NCBI GenBank assembly: GCA_026398715.1 | Contig: JAPLSI010000078.1 | Coordinates: 1-5,364, forward strand | Reading direction: 5' to 3' | Origin: Gammaproteobacteria bacterium | Lineage (GTDB): Bacteria; Pseudomonadota; Gammaproteobacteria; Xanthomonadales; Xanthomonadaceae | DNA length: 5,364 bases | Shown: positions 1 to 5,362 of the stretch, piece by piece | Numbering within the stretch: the stretch's first letter is position 1 | How the letters are laid out: every line of letters begins with the position of its first letter | Notes under the pieces: generated by a model | Databases searched by the model: none | What the model was told of the DNA's origin: nothing | The model's input: the letters and a program-made list of their open reading frames with translations, nothing else | Made by a program: the position numbers and the translations under genes

Positions 1-688
1 TTTCCGACATGGCGAGCTTCAAGCTGGAATTTCTCAATGCCACTTGCATGGATCGGCCGGACGGCACATGGAGCTGGCTCACCAGGCGTTCGACCGGAAC
101 GCCAAAGCGAAGGTCACGTGATCCGAAATTCCGGTTGCCAAAAACCGGGTTGGCGCCAGCCAGGCTATAGGCGTATTCGACGACGTCGCCCACTCGAACG
201 TCGTCCAGGAAGACGCTGGCGGACTTCGATCCGTCGAATATCAGGTACTCGAGTTCCTTTTCCCTTTGCAGCACGCGAATAGATGCCGATGCCAGTTTTT
301 CGAAAACCCGTCCTGCGCGATGGACGCGGATGGCGTGCAGGGTAAGCGTCTGGTAGGAGGGGTCGAAGTTGACCTCGATGTTGGCGCTGGACTCGACGCC
401 GCTTTCAGCCACGGCCTTGACCGCGTAGTGGAAGTACTGGACCGCATCGCTGTCCCGGATGCGCACCTGCGAATCGCTCAGCAGCCAGTACGCCCCATCG
501 CTGACTTGCGACTCCGGCACCTTCGCATCAATCGAAACGCTGATGGGTTCGACCCAATCAGGAGCGGGACCCTTGCGTACTTCATCCGCCGCGAGAGCCA
601 GGGAATCTATGGAGAAGGCCACGAGGGCAAGGGCCGCGACGGCCAGGCTTCGGCCCAGGCGCAGAGCCGAGATATCCAGTAGCAGCAA
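1..688 (-). CDS. DUF3857 transglutaminase-like exported protein, 5' part only
   Basis: This is the N-terminal 229 codons of a larger gene whose 3' part lies beyond the left edge. Reading leftwards from 688, the frame stays open to base 2. Residues 1-33 form a signal peptide: a short n-region with Arg10 and Arg13, a hydrophobic stretch rich in Ala/Leu/Val, then ALALA before ADEV. The mature part has the pattern of the DUF3857 domain: APDWVEP (42-48), YWLL (67-70), FDPSYQTLTLHAIRV (108-122), QREKELEY (141-148), FLDDVRVGDVVEYAY (160-174) and NPVFG (180-184). In known relatives a transglutaminase-like cysteine-protease domain follows, so the catalytic triad would be in the missing part. The exact role of the family is unknown; a periplasmic or envelope role is inferred. 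The start is uncertain. TTG at 688 has AGGGGA five bases upstream and gives a normal-length signal peptide. An in-frame GTG at 724 with AGCAGG nine bases upstream would add 12 residues and lie 13 bases from ybcJ. The ATG at 691 is out of frame and soon meets a stop. Confidence 0.88.
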   Translation of the reverse strand, partial: MLLLDISALRLGRSLAVAALALVAFSIDSLALAADEVRKGPAPDWVEPISVSIDAKVPESQVSDGAYWLLSDSQVRIRDSDAVQYFHYAVKAVAESGVESSANIEVNFDPSYQTLTLHAIRVHRAGRVFEKLASASIRVLQREKELEYLIFDGSKSASVFLDDVRVGDVVEYAYSLAGANPVFGNRNFGSRDLRFGVPVERLVSQLHVPSGRSMQVALRNSSLKLAMSE

Positions 689-725
689 GTCATTCCCCTG
701 TCGTCGGTCGGTGGATCGTCTCACA

Positions 726-739
726 AGCAGGTACCTGCT
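726..739. repeat. 14-base perfect palindrome at the end of ybcJ
   Basis: AGCAGGTACCTGCT is its own reverse complement and overlaps the ybcJ stop codon, just upstream of the possible GTG start of the DUF3857 gene. On the minus strand its first half (AGCAGG) could also serve as the Shine-Dalgarno sequence for that GTG. If so, folding of the palindrome would hide it. One perfect 14-base palindrome in a window this size is not far from chance expectation, so function is uncertain. Confidence 0.35.
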
Positions 740-962
740 AGCCGACCTCGATGCGGGTGGTGCCCAGCACCACGACCTGGCCACTGCGGATCTTGCAGGT
801 CTTGCGCAACTCCACCACGCCATCCACCGTCACCTGGCCGGTGGCGACCAGTTGCTTGGCGCCGCCACCGCTGTCGGACAGGCCGACCAGCTTCAGCAGG
901 TGGTGCAACTCGACGTGGTCGCGGCCCGGGTCGAGTTCGAAGCTGATCGTTTCCATCTTCAT
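738..962 (-). CDS. ybcJ: YbcJ-type S4-domain RNA-binding protein
   Basis: This 74-residue cytosolic protein is essentially a single S4 domain, the small fold that binds structured RNA in ribosomal protein S4, pseudouridine synthases and Hsp15. Characteristic parts are HVELHHLLKLVGLSDSGG (16-33), the AK pair (35-36), GQVTVDGVVELRK (42-54) and CKIRSGQVV (56-64). The layout and length closely match Escherichia coli YbcJ (about 70 residues), recalled from memory and not searched. YbcJ is a proposed RNA-binding protein without a well-defined target, so ribosome or rRNA association is an inference. ATG at 962 is used; a second in-frame ATG at 956 is possible, and neither has a strong Shine-Dalgarno sequence. 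The TAG stop (740-738) lies within a 14-base palindrome. The gene is followed in the same direction by the DUF3857 gene and probably shares its transcript. It is divergent from the HDAC-like gene. Confidence 0.9.
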   Translation of the reverse strand: MKMETISFELDPGRDHVELHHLLKLVGLSDSGGGAKQLVATGQVTVDGVVELRKTCKIRSGQVVVLGTTRIEVG

Positions 963-1013
963 CCAGGCGGCCGGTTGGGACTAGGATGATAGGGGATACA
1001 GGGGGTGCACAGG
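963..1013. promoter_or_regulatory. Divergent intergenic region, ybcJ / HDAC-like gene
   Basis: These 51 bases must hold the start signals for two genes pointing apart, unless transcription begins inside the genes. The plus side has two purine-rich stretches, AGGGGA (991-996) and AGGGGG (1000-1005). The second lies eight bases before the ATG at 1014 and is a plausible ribosome binding site. TAGGAT (982-987) resembles a -10 box on the plus strand, but no convincing -35 box is paired with it. No clear promoter is visible for ybcJ. Confidence 0.4.
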
Positions 1014-1082
1014 ATGGACCGACGGGCCGCGCTGAAATTGCTGGGCATGGGCGCGATGCTGGCGCCGGTGGCGACGCACGCG
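1014..1082 (+). other. Predicted Tat signal peptide of the HDAC-like protein
   Basis: Residues 1-23 comprise Met-Asp, then Arg3-Arg4, Ala-Ala, Leu7-Lys8, a moderately hydrophobic Gly/Ala/Leu/Met core, and a THA cleavage site before Ala24. This fits R-R-x-x-L-K, the key part of the twin-arginine motif. The usual Ser/Thr before the arginines is replaced by Asp, and the Phe position is Ala. Export by Tat is therefore likely but not certain. Confidence 0.65.
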
Positions 1083-2030
1083 GCAAGGCCGCCCGTCCGA
1101 AAACCTGCCACGCCGATGCCGCGCGTGGGCGTTTGCTATAGCCCCGCCTACGTGGGTTCGGCGCATGCGTTCGAAACCACGCGCAAGGCCGCGTGGGTGG
1201 CGAGTTCACTGACCACCCGTCCCATACCCGGTGTGGGCCTGGTCGGAAATCCTTCGCTGACCGCGGCGCACCTGGCCGTCGCGCACAGCGCCGCTTACAT
1301 CAACGCCGTCCGAACGGGCCAGCCGCGCGCGCTTGCCGAGTCGCAGGGTTTTGCCTGGGACCCGCAGTTGTGGTCGATGGTGCTGGCCTCGAACGGTGGC
1401 GTAATCGCGGCATCGAAGCGGGCGTTGACGCACGGCGTGGCCGGTTCCCTGTCGAGCGGCCTGCACCACGCACGGCGCGACCACGGCAACGGATTCTGCA
1501 CGTTCAACGGCCTGGCGATCGCGGCGCTCAAGGCCTTGGGTCCCAAGGTCCGCCGGATACTCGTGATCGACCTCGACGCGCATTGCGGTGGCGGCACGCA
1601 TTCGATCCTGGGCGGAAATCGTGCGATCCATCATCTCGACATCGCCGTCGACGACTTCGATCGTTACGTGCCCACCGGCGGCAACACGCTCGACCTGGTG
1701 CGCGACGCCGGCGCGTATCTGGGCGTGCTCGACCAGCGCCTGGACGAACTGCGCGACAGGCCATTCGACCTGTGCCTGTACAACGCCGGCATGGACCCGC
1801 ACCAGCATTCCCCGGTAGGTGGCCTGCCGGGCATCGATGCGCGATTGCTGGCCCGGCGCGAGCAGCGGGTTTTTTCCTGGTGCGCGAAGCGAAGGATGCC
1901 CATTGCCTTCGTGCTGGCGGGCGGCTACATCGGGCCGAACCTCGACCAGACAGGGCTGGTTGCGCTGCATCGGCTGACCCTGCAAGCCGCTGCGGCCAGC
2001 ATCGGAGCGTGGCCGATGCGCGCAGGGTGA
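1014..2030 (+). CDS. Histone-deacetylase-fold hydrolase with Tat-type signal peptide
   Basis: This 338-residue protein belongs to the histone deacetylase / acetylpolyamine amidohydrolase / AcuC superfamily, zinc enzymes that remove acyl groups from amines. The catalytic set is complete. The tandem histidines are His151-His152 in HHARRDHGNGFCTFN. Asp186 and the zinc ligands Asp188 and His190 lie in VIDLDAHCGGGT. The third zinc ligand is Asp261 in YNAGMD, and the transition-state tyrosine is Tyr305 in LAGGY. The N-terminus MDRRAALKLLG, followed by a hydrophobic stretch to THA (21-23) and then ARP, looks like a twin-arginine signal, so export as a folded metalloenzyme is inferred. ATG at 1014 has AGGGGG eight bases upstream; an in-frame GTG at 1005 would add only three residues. 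The substrate cannot be read from the sequence: small acetylated amines are possible, and true histones are unlikely in a bacterium. The gene is divergent from ybcJ, and its stop is 16 bases from that of the convergent channel gene. Confidence 0.9.
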   Translation: MDRRAALKLLGMGAMLAPVATHAARPPVRKPATPMPRVGVCYSPAYVGSAHAFETTRKAAWVASSLTTRPIPGVGLVGNPSLTAAHLAVAHSAAYINAVRTGQPRALAESQGFAWDPQLWSMVLASNGGVIAASKRALTHGVAGSLSSGLHHARRDHGNGFCTFNGLAIAALKALGPKVRRILVIDLDAHCGGGTHSILGGNRAIHHLDIAVDDFDRYVPTGGNTLDLVRDAGAYLGVLDQRLDELRDRPFDLCLYNAGMDPHQHSPVGGLPGIDARLLARREQRVFSWCAKRRMPIAFVLAGGYIGPNLDQTGLVALHRLTLQAAAASIGAWPMRAG

Positions 2031-2046
2031 AGACGCCGATACCGGG

Positions 2047-2724
2047 CTAGCCGCGCTTCCGCTTGCGGTCGCGCGTGCGAATGATGCTAAGGCCGATCAG
2101 GCGCGAAACGATGGCGGCGATGTAGCCGACCCCCGCGAATTGCTCCAGCATCACCAGCACCCGCGCCGGTGCGCTGATCGGCAGGATGTCGCCGATGCCC
2201 ACGCCCGACAGGTTGGTGAAGCTCAGGAACAGCAATTCCATCCAGGAGCGTGGGGACTCAGGGTTGTTCAGTGCGGTGAAACTTCCCGGATACCAGGCCT
2301 GGCAAACGAAGAATGCATAGGCGAAAGCCCACGCGATCAGGGTGAACGTCGCGCCCGCGGCGAACAACTCGTCGGCCGTCACTTCGTGGTCGTGCAGCAT
2401 GTACGCGATCAGGCTGCCCGCCGAATAGAAGTACAGGCAGGACTCGAACAGCGACGAGACCACCAGCAGTTCGGGTCTGCCCAGCACGATCGAAAGTACG
2501 GTCAAGCCGACCGCCGGCACCGCCAGCGTCCAGGCGATCCAGCTTTCCGCCGGGCTGCGATTCACCACCCACAGCGCCAGCGACACCACCACCACGCCGA
2601 CCAGGCCGAACAGCACGCGACCGCTTTCGCTCTGGTCCATGGTGGGGTAAAGCACCAGGCTGATCAGTTGCGCCGCCAGCAGGAAGGCGGATGGGTGGCG
2701 ATGGAAAAGGGTGCGCGCAGCCAT
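2047..2724 (-). CDS. Six-helix ion channel of the potassium-channel type, variant filter
   Basis: This 225-residue integral membrane protein has hydrophobic segments at about 13-27, 37-54, 63-81, 86-109, 122-143 and 186-211. A re-entrant pore loop lies between the last two. The loop reads WMELLFLSFTNLS (161-173), then GVGIGDILP (174-182). This aligns with the common bacterial pattern SFTTLTTVGYGDI-P, so the fold is that of a voltage-gated-like potassium channel. The filter differs: the Thr of TVGYGD is Gly174 and the Tyr is Ile177, while the GxGD core remains. No arginine-rich S4 helix is visible, so voltage gating is not supported. The basic tail RTRDRKRKRG should be cytoplasmic. There is no RCK/TrkA-N domain. 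I chose ATG at 2724 because GGAG lies six bases upstream; an in-frame ATG at 2736 would add four residues but has a poor ribosome binding site. The ion passed is inferred to be a monovalent cation, but is not proven. Confidence 0.85.
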   Translation of the reverse strand: MAARTLFHRHPSAFLLAAQLISLVLYPTMDQSESGRVLFGLVGVVVVSLALWVVNRSPAESWIAWTLAVPAVGLTVLSIVLGRPELLVVSSLFESCLYFYSAGSLIAYMLHDHEVTADELFAAGATFTLIAWAFAYAFFVCQAWYPGSFTALNNPESPRSWMELLFLSFTNLSGVGIGDILPISAPARVLVMLEQFAGVGYIAAIVSRLIGLSIIRTRDRKRKRG

Positions 2725-2824
2725 CGGGCTCTCCATGCGGCCTGCGGGCCGCGGTGGCGCTGATCATAGCAATGCCGGCCCAGGCGGCGAGGCCGCTAGA
2801 ATACGAGCATCAACGGAGTCGATC
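2725..2824. promoter_or_regulatory. Divergent intergenic region, channel / TPR-glycosyltransferase
   Basis: These 100 bases separate two genes transcribed away from each other. Next to the channel gene is a perfect hairpin (2737-2752). On the glycosyltransferase side, TAGAAT (2797-2802) matches a sigma-70 -10 box at five of six positions. No good -35 hexamer sits at the usual distance, so the promoter is tentative. GGAG at 2815-2818, six bases before the GTG at 2825, is a clear ribosome binding site. Confidence 0.45.
2737..2752. repeat. GC-rich hairpin upstream of the channel gene
   Basis: GCGGCC and GGCCGC are perfect inverted arms around a TGCG loop, forming a six-base-pair all-GC stem. 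It lies 12 bases upstream of the chosen channel start and directly abuts the alternative ATG at 2736. It could be an operator or a structure in the leader mRNA. No T-tract follows on either strand, so it is not a terminator. Confidence 0.35.
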
Positions 2825-4282
2825 GTGGACACCCAGGAATTACAGCGCGCCCTTGCCCTGCACCGCCAGGGCCAGTTGCAGCAGGCGGAATCCATCTACC
2901 GCAAACTGGCGCAGGCCGATGCGCGGCATTTCGGCGTCGCGCACATGTTGGGCCTGGCGCTGCTGCAACAGGGCAGGGCCGCGGACGCCGTGGCCCAATT
3001 GCGGATTGCCCTGTCCCTGAATCCCGATTCCGCCGAGGCGCTGGGGCACCTGGGCGACGCGTTGAAGGCCGCCGACCAGCCCGATGCCGCGCTGCAGGCC
3101 TACCAGGCCAAGTTGCGGCAGCGCCCCGACGATCTCGAAACACTGTTCCAGTGCGGACTGGTGCTGCATTCGCTGCATCGCTACGAGGAGGCTGTCGCCT
3201 GCCATGAAGCGGCGCTGCGTCTGCGCCCCGACGGACCACGCATCCTGTTTTCCTGCGCCAACGCCTTGGTGGAGCTGGGCCGGTTCGACGATGCGATGGC
3301 GCGTTTCGATCGATGCATCGAAGTGCAACCGGATTTCGATGGCGCCCGTCGCAACCGCGGCATCCTGAAATTACTGCTTGGCGACCTGGCCGGGGGTTGG
3401 CCCGATTACGAACATCGGCGGCCCAGGCCGGCAGACCGCGAGATCAAACCCGTGGCGCCCGACTGGCTGGGCGAGGACTTGCGTGGACGTTCGCTGCTGG
3501 TGTCGGATGCGACCGGACTGGGCGACGCGATCCAGTTCATCCGCTACCTGCCGATGATCGCCGCGCGCGGCGCGCAGGTAAGTTTCCTGGGCAATCGACG
3601 CCTGTTCCGTTTGTTCCGGCCGTTGGCGTCATCCATCGAGTTGCTTTCGGCGTTGCCGGCCGATCGCCACTTCGACTTCCACTGCAAGCTGCTCAGCCTG
3701 CCGGCGCTGTGCGGCACGCGACTGGACACTATTCCCGCGCCGATTCCTTATCTTCAGGCGGAGCCCGATCGCGTCGCGAAGTGGGCGGCGCGCATCGGCG
3801 ACCATGGTTATCGCATCGGCATTTCGTGGAAGGGCAATCCATCGCGCACCATCGACGCCGGGCGCTCGGTGCCGCTGGCCGAATTCGCGGCCATAGCCCG
3901 ATTGCCCGGCGTGCGCCTGATCAGCCTGCAGAAGCGCTATGGGTTGGAGCAACTGCAGGCGCTACCCGAGGGCATGCAAGTCGAGTCGCCGGGCGACGAT
4001 CTCGACGAGGGCGAGGACGCCTTCGTGGACAGCGCGGCGTTGATGCAGAGCCTTGACCTGGTCATCAGTTCGGACACGTCCACCTTGCACGTGGCCGGCG
4101 CGCTCGGGCGCCCGGCGTATCTGGCCCTGAAATTCGTGCCTGAATGGCGCTGGTTCCTGAATCGGCACGACACCGCCTGGTATCCCAGCGTGCGCCTGTT
4201 TCGCCAGCCGCGCCGCGACGATTGGCGCGGCGTATTCGAAAACATGGCCGTGGCGATTGCGTCGAGACTCCCGACAGGCTGA
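2825..4282 (+). CDS. TPR-repeat glycosyltransferase
   Basis: This 485-residue cytosolic protein has two parts. Residues 1-171 form about five tetratricopeptide repeats of 34 residues, starting near 3, 36, 70, 104 and 138, with a half repeat ending at YEHR (195-198). Such helical arrays bind protein partners or substrates. Residues 215-480 form a GT-B-type glycosyltransferase domain with motifs typical of bacterial TPR-GT proteins: GLGDAIQFIRYLP (231-243), GISWKGNP (332-339), SLQK (367-370), SSDTSTLHVAGALGRP (415-430) and WRWFLNRHDTAWYP (441-454). The region around SDTSTLHVAG corresponds to the nucleotide-sugar binding part in GT9-like enzymes. Protein O-glycosylation is a plausible role by analogy with other TPR-GT fusions, but the acceptor and the sugar are unknown. 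The GTG start has GGAG six bases upstream. The frame stays open back to an ATG at 2711, but that extension covers the likely promoter and overlaps the channel gene. There are no neighbouring polysaccharide genes. Confidence 0.88.
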   Translation: MDTQELQRALALHRQGQLQQAESIYRKLAQADARHFGVAHMLGLALLQQGRAADAVAQLRIALSLNPDSAEALGHLGDALKAADQPDAALQAYQAKLRQRPDDLETLFQCGLVLHSLHRYEEAVACHEAALRLRPDGPRILFSCANALVELGRFDDAMARFDRCIEVQPDFDGARRNRGILKLLLGDLAGGWPDYEHRRPRPADREIKPVAPDWLGEDLRGRSLLVSDATGLGDAIQFIRYLPMIAARGAQVSFLGNRRLFRLFRPLASSIELLSALPADRHFDFHCKLLSLPALCGTRLDTIPAPIPYLQAEPDRVAKWAARIGDHGYRIGISWKGNPSRTIDAGRSVPLAEFAAIARLPGVRLISLQKRYGLEQLQALPEGMQVESPGDDLDEGEDAFVDSAALMQSLDLVISSDTSTLHVAGALGRPAYLALKFVPEWRWFLNRHDTAWYPSVRLFRQPRRDDWRGVFENMAVAIASRLPTG

Positions 4283-4357
4283 ACCAGCGGCTCGTTCATC
4301 GGCGATTCGGACACCGCCGAAGACACTGGCCGCCGTCATCCACGGAAGGAGTCATCC
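4283..4357. promoter_or_regulatory. Intergenic region before the PepSY gene
   Basis: This 75-base gap separates two genes in the same direction. It contains a weak inverted repeat, TCGGCG (4299-4304) and CGCCGA (4315-4320), with a ten-base loop and no T-tract, so it is not a convincing terminator. No clear -10/-35 pair is visible. AAGGAG (4346-4351), six bases before the ATG, is a strong ribosome binding site. Whether the PepSY gene has its own promoter cannot be settled by eye. Confidence 0.35.
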
Positions 4358-4846
4358 ATGAAGATCAATATCCTCAGCGTCGCACTCGCGATCGGAATCG
4401 CCGGCAGCATCCCGCCGGCGCTGGCCCAGACCGCGCCGGTCGCCACCCCGCCGGAATCCACCCAGGCAGCCACGGGCATGACGGAAGTCGACGTGCGCGC
4501 CCTGCTGGCGTCCAAGGGCTTCACCGAAATCAACGATGTCGCTTTCAAGGAAGGCACCTGGACCGCCGACGCCAAGAGCGCCGATGGCAACCATGTCGAA
4601 CTCAAGATCGATGCCGCGACCGGCAACATCTATTCCGACGACGAAGTCGCGACCATCGGCAAGGACCAGATCATCATCAAGGTCCAGGCCGCCGGTTACA
4701 CCAACGTGCATGACGTCGAGCTGGAAGACGGCGTGTGGAAGGCCGAGGCCAACGATTCCAAGGGCAATGACGTCGAGCTGAAGCTCGATCCGAACGATGG
4801 CCACATCATCGGGTCGAAGGAAGACGTGTTGGGTGCGAAGAAGTAA
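4358..4846 (+). CDS. Exported protein with two PepSY-like repeats
   Basis: This 162-residue protein has a classic Sec signal peptide: Lys2, a hydrophobic core, and an ALA cleavage site at 21-23 before Gln24. No lipobox cysteine is present, so it should be soluble in the periplasm or secreted. A Thr/Pro/Ala-rich linker runs from 24 to 41. Two copies of one module follow, residues 42-94 and 101-153. They share 17 of 53 positions, including G-[FY]-T, DV, G-W-A-A and VELK-[IL]-D, with a 59-residue offset. Each copy fits the helix-then-beta-sheet pattern of PepSY, a domain first described in peptidase propeptides and often found in small periplasmic proteins of unclear role, where it is suspected of inhibiting proteases or binding peptides. 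There is no catalytic domain. The mature protein is rich in Asp and Glu and should be acidic. The start is secure: AAGGAG lies six bases before the ATG. The gene is convergent with the next one. Confidence 0.87.
   Translation: MKINILSVALAIGIAGSIPPALAQTAPVATPPESTQAATGMTEVDVRALLASKGFTEINDVAFKEGTWTADAKSADGNHVELKIDAATGNIYSDDEVATIGKDQIIIKVQAAGYTNVHDVELEDGVWKAEANDSKGNDVELKLDPNDGHIIGSKEDVLGAKK
4481..4816 (+). repeat. Tandem duplicated PepSY module within the gene
   Basis: The two module copies occupy 4481-4639 and 4658-4816, a period of 177 bases. Similarity is clear at the protein level (17 of 53 identical) and patchy in DNA, for example GTCGAACTCAAGATCGAT against GTCGAGCTGAAGCTCGAT. The duplication is therefore old, not a recent slippage event. 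Confidence 0.75.
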
Positions 4847-4882
4847 GTCTCAGACAGCGATGTGGCCCGCTGCGCCTGCCGT

Positions 4883-5215
4883 TCAGTTCACGCGCAGCGA
4901 CGCCATGGCCCCGGGCAGGAACTCGCGCAAGGTCGCCGATTGTTCGTTGTCGAGCCCACTCAAGCGCTTGTAGATCTGGCGCGCGGCCTGGGTGAATCGT
5001 TCGAGTGAACGTTGCTGCTCGTCCGACTGTGGCGGCAGGTCGCGCAGCGCAGTGAGGTAGTCGGCGTGCATGGACGTGAATTCGTCCAGTAGCGGACCGA
5101 CCGCGGGATTGGTGCGGCGGATCGCCAGCACCAGCAGGTTGAGTGCATGCGCGAACCCCTCGCTGCCGGGTTCGGCATCGGCCACGGCCTTGGCCAGGTC
5201 GAATTTCGTAGTCAT
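4883..5215 (-). CDS. Hypothetical 110-residue helical protein
   Basis: I do not recognise this protein. It begins MTTKFDLAKAVADAEPG and ends ASLRVN. It has no signal peptide, no transmembrane segment and no cysteine. The pattern suggests an all-helical cytosolic fold. A hydrophobic helix (HALNLLVLAIRR, 23-34) is followed by a helix around LLDEFTSMHADYLTALRDL (42-60), a polar linker with PPQSDEQQ (61-68), a helix with LERFTQAARQIYKRLSGL (71-88), and a C-terminal helix. ATG at 5215 is chosen because AAGGGG lies eight bases upstream. An in-frame ATG at 5263 would add 16 residues (MLRFYPRGFTHQGAFA), but it has no comparable binding site and would cover what looks like a leader. The gene is convergent with the PepSY gene, with 36 bases between the stops. 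Coding is supported by the ribosome binding site, an open frame and biased third positions. Confidence 0.72.
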   Translation of the reverse strand: MTTKFDLAKAVADAEPGSEGFAHALNLLVLAIRRTNPAVGPLLDEFTSMHADYLTALRDLPPQSDEQQRSLERFTQAARQIYKRLSGLDNEQSATLREFLPGAMASLRVN

Positions 5216-5304
5216 CGCAAACGCCCCTTGATGCGTAAATCCCCTTGGATAAAAACGTAGCACCTGTATCCGGGGAAAACCGTGCAGGACTTCGCTGTTC
5301 GCCC

Positions 5305-5319
5305 ATGAACGTTGTTCAT
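5305..5319. repeat. Inverted repeat ATGAAC-GTT-GTTCAT
   Basis: Perfect six-base arms are separated by three bases, about 90 bases upstream of the hypothetical gene's start. This size and spacing suit a dimeric regulator. The core GAAC-N3-GTTC resembles the Gram-positive LexA box, GAAC-N4-GTTC, but has one base too few, so the binding protein is unknown. Confidence 0.4.
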
Positions 5320-5347
5320 CCTGGCGTTACGGCAGCGCGCCTACTAT

Positions 5348-5362
5348 CTGAACGAACTTCAG
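5348..5362. repeat. Inverted repeat CTGAA-N5-TTCAG
   Basis: Five-base perfect arms surround the spacer CGAAC, 28 bases beyond the first inverted repeat. The arms share the GAA/TTC core with it. It may be a second, weaker regulatory site, or chance; arms this short are expected in any sequence of this size. Confidence 0.25.

Noticed and set aside
266..989. Overlapping plus-strand open frames at 266-682 and 459-989
   Set aside because: They are antisense to the DUF3857 and ybcJ genes, whose minus-strand products have conserved family motifs and a signal peptide.
1206..1985. Long open frame of 259 codons antisense to the HDAC-like gene
   Set aside because: It mirrors the codon bias of the real gene, has no ribosome binding site, and its product resembles no family. 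The plus-strand frame has a complete catalytic motif set.
2140..2763. Open frame of 207 codons antisense to the channel gene, rich in His, Gln and Arg
   Set aside because: Its composition is that of a reversed membrane-protein gene, and the opposite frame has clear transmembrane helices and a pore loop.
2711..2824. N-terminal extension of the glycosyltransferase to an ATG at 2711
   Set aside because: It would overlap the 5' end of the divergent channel gene and cover the -10-like box and the GGAG site. The extension is low-complexity Arg/Gly/Ala without TPR character, and the GTG at 2825 has ideal Shine-Dalgarno spacing.
4299..4320. Possible terminator after the glycosyltransferase gene
   Set aside because: The stem is only six base pairs with a ten-base loop and has no following T-tract.
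4144..4713. Plus-strand open frame overlapping both the glycosyltransferase and PepSY genes
   Set aside because: It reads out of frame through two well-supported genes, and its product is Arg/His-rich with no recognisable domain.
4847..4882. Terminator between the convergent PepSY and helical genes
   Set aside because: Only a tiny GTCT-C-AGAC palindrome and weak AGCG/CGCT arms are present, with no stable GC stem followed by a T-tract on either strand.
5229..5242. FNR-like site TTGATGCGTAAATC upstream of the helical gene
   Set aside because: Only the left half matches TTGAT-N4-ATCAA; the right half does not, and it sits within the ribosome-binding leader.
5264..5290. Sigma-54-like element near CTGCACGG on the minus strand
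   Set aside because: The invariant GG of the -24 element and the GC of the -12 element are not both present at the required spacing.
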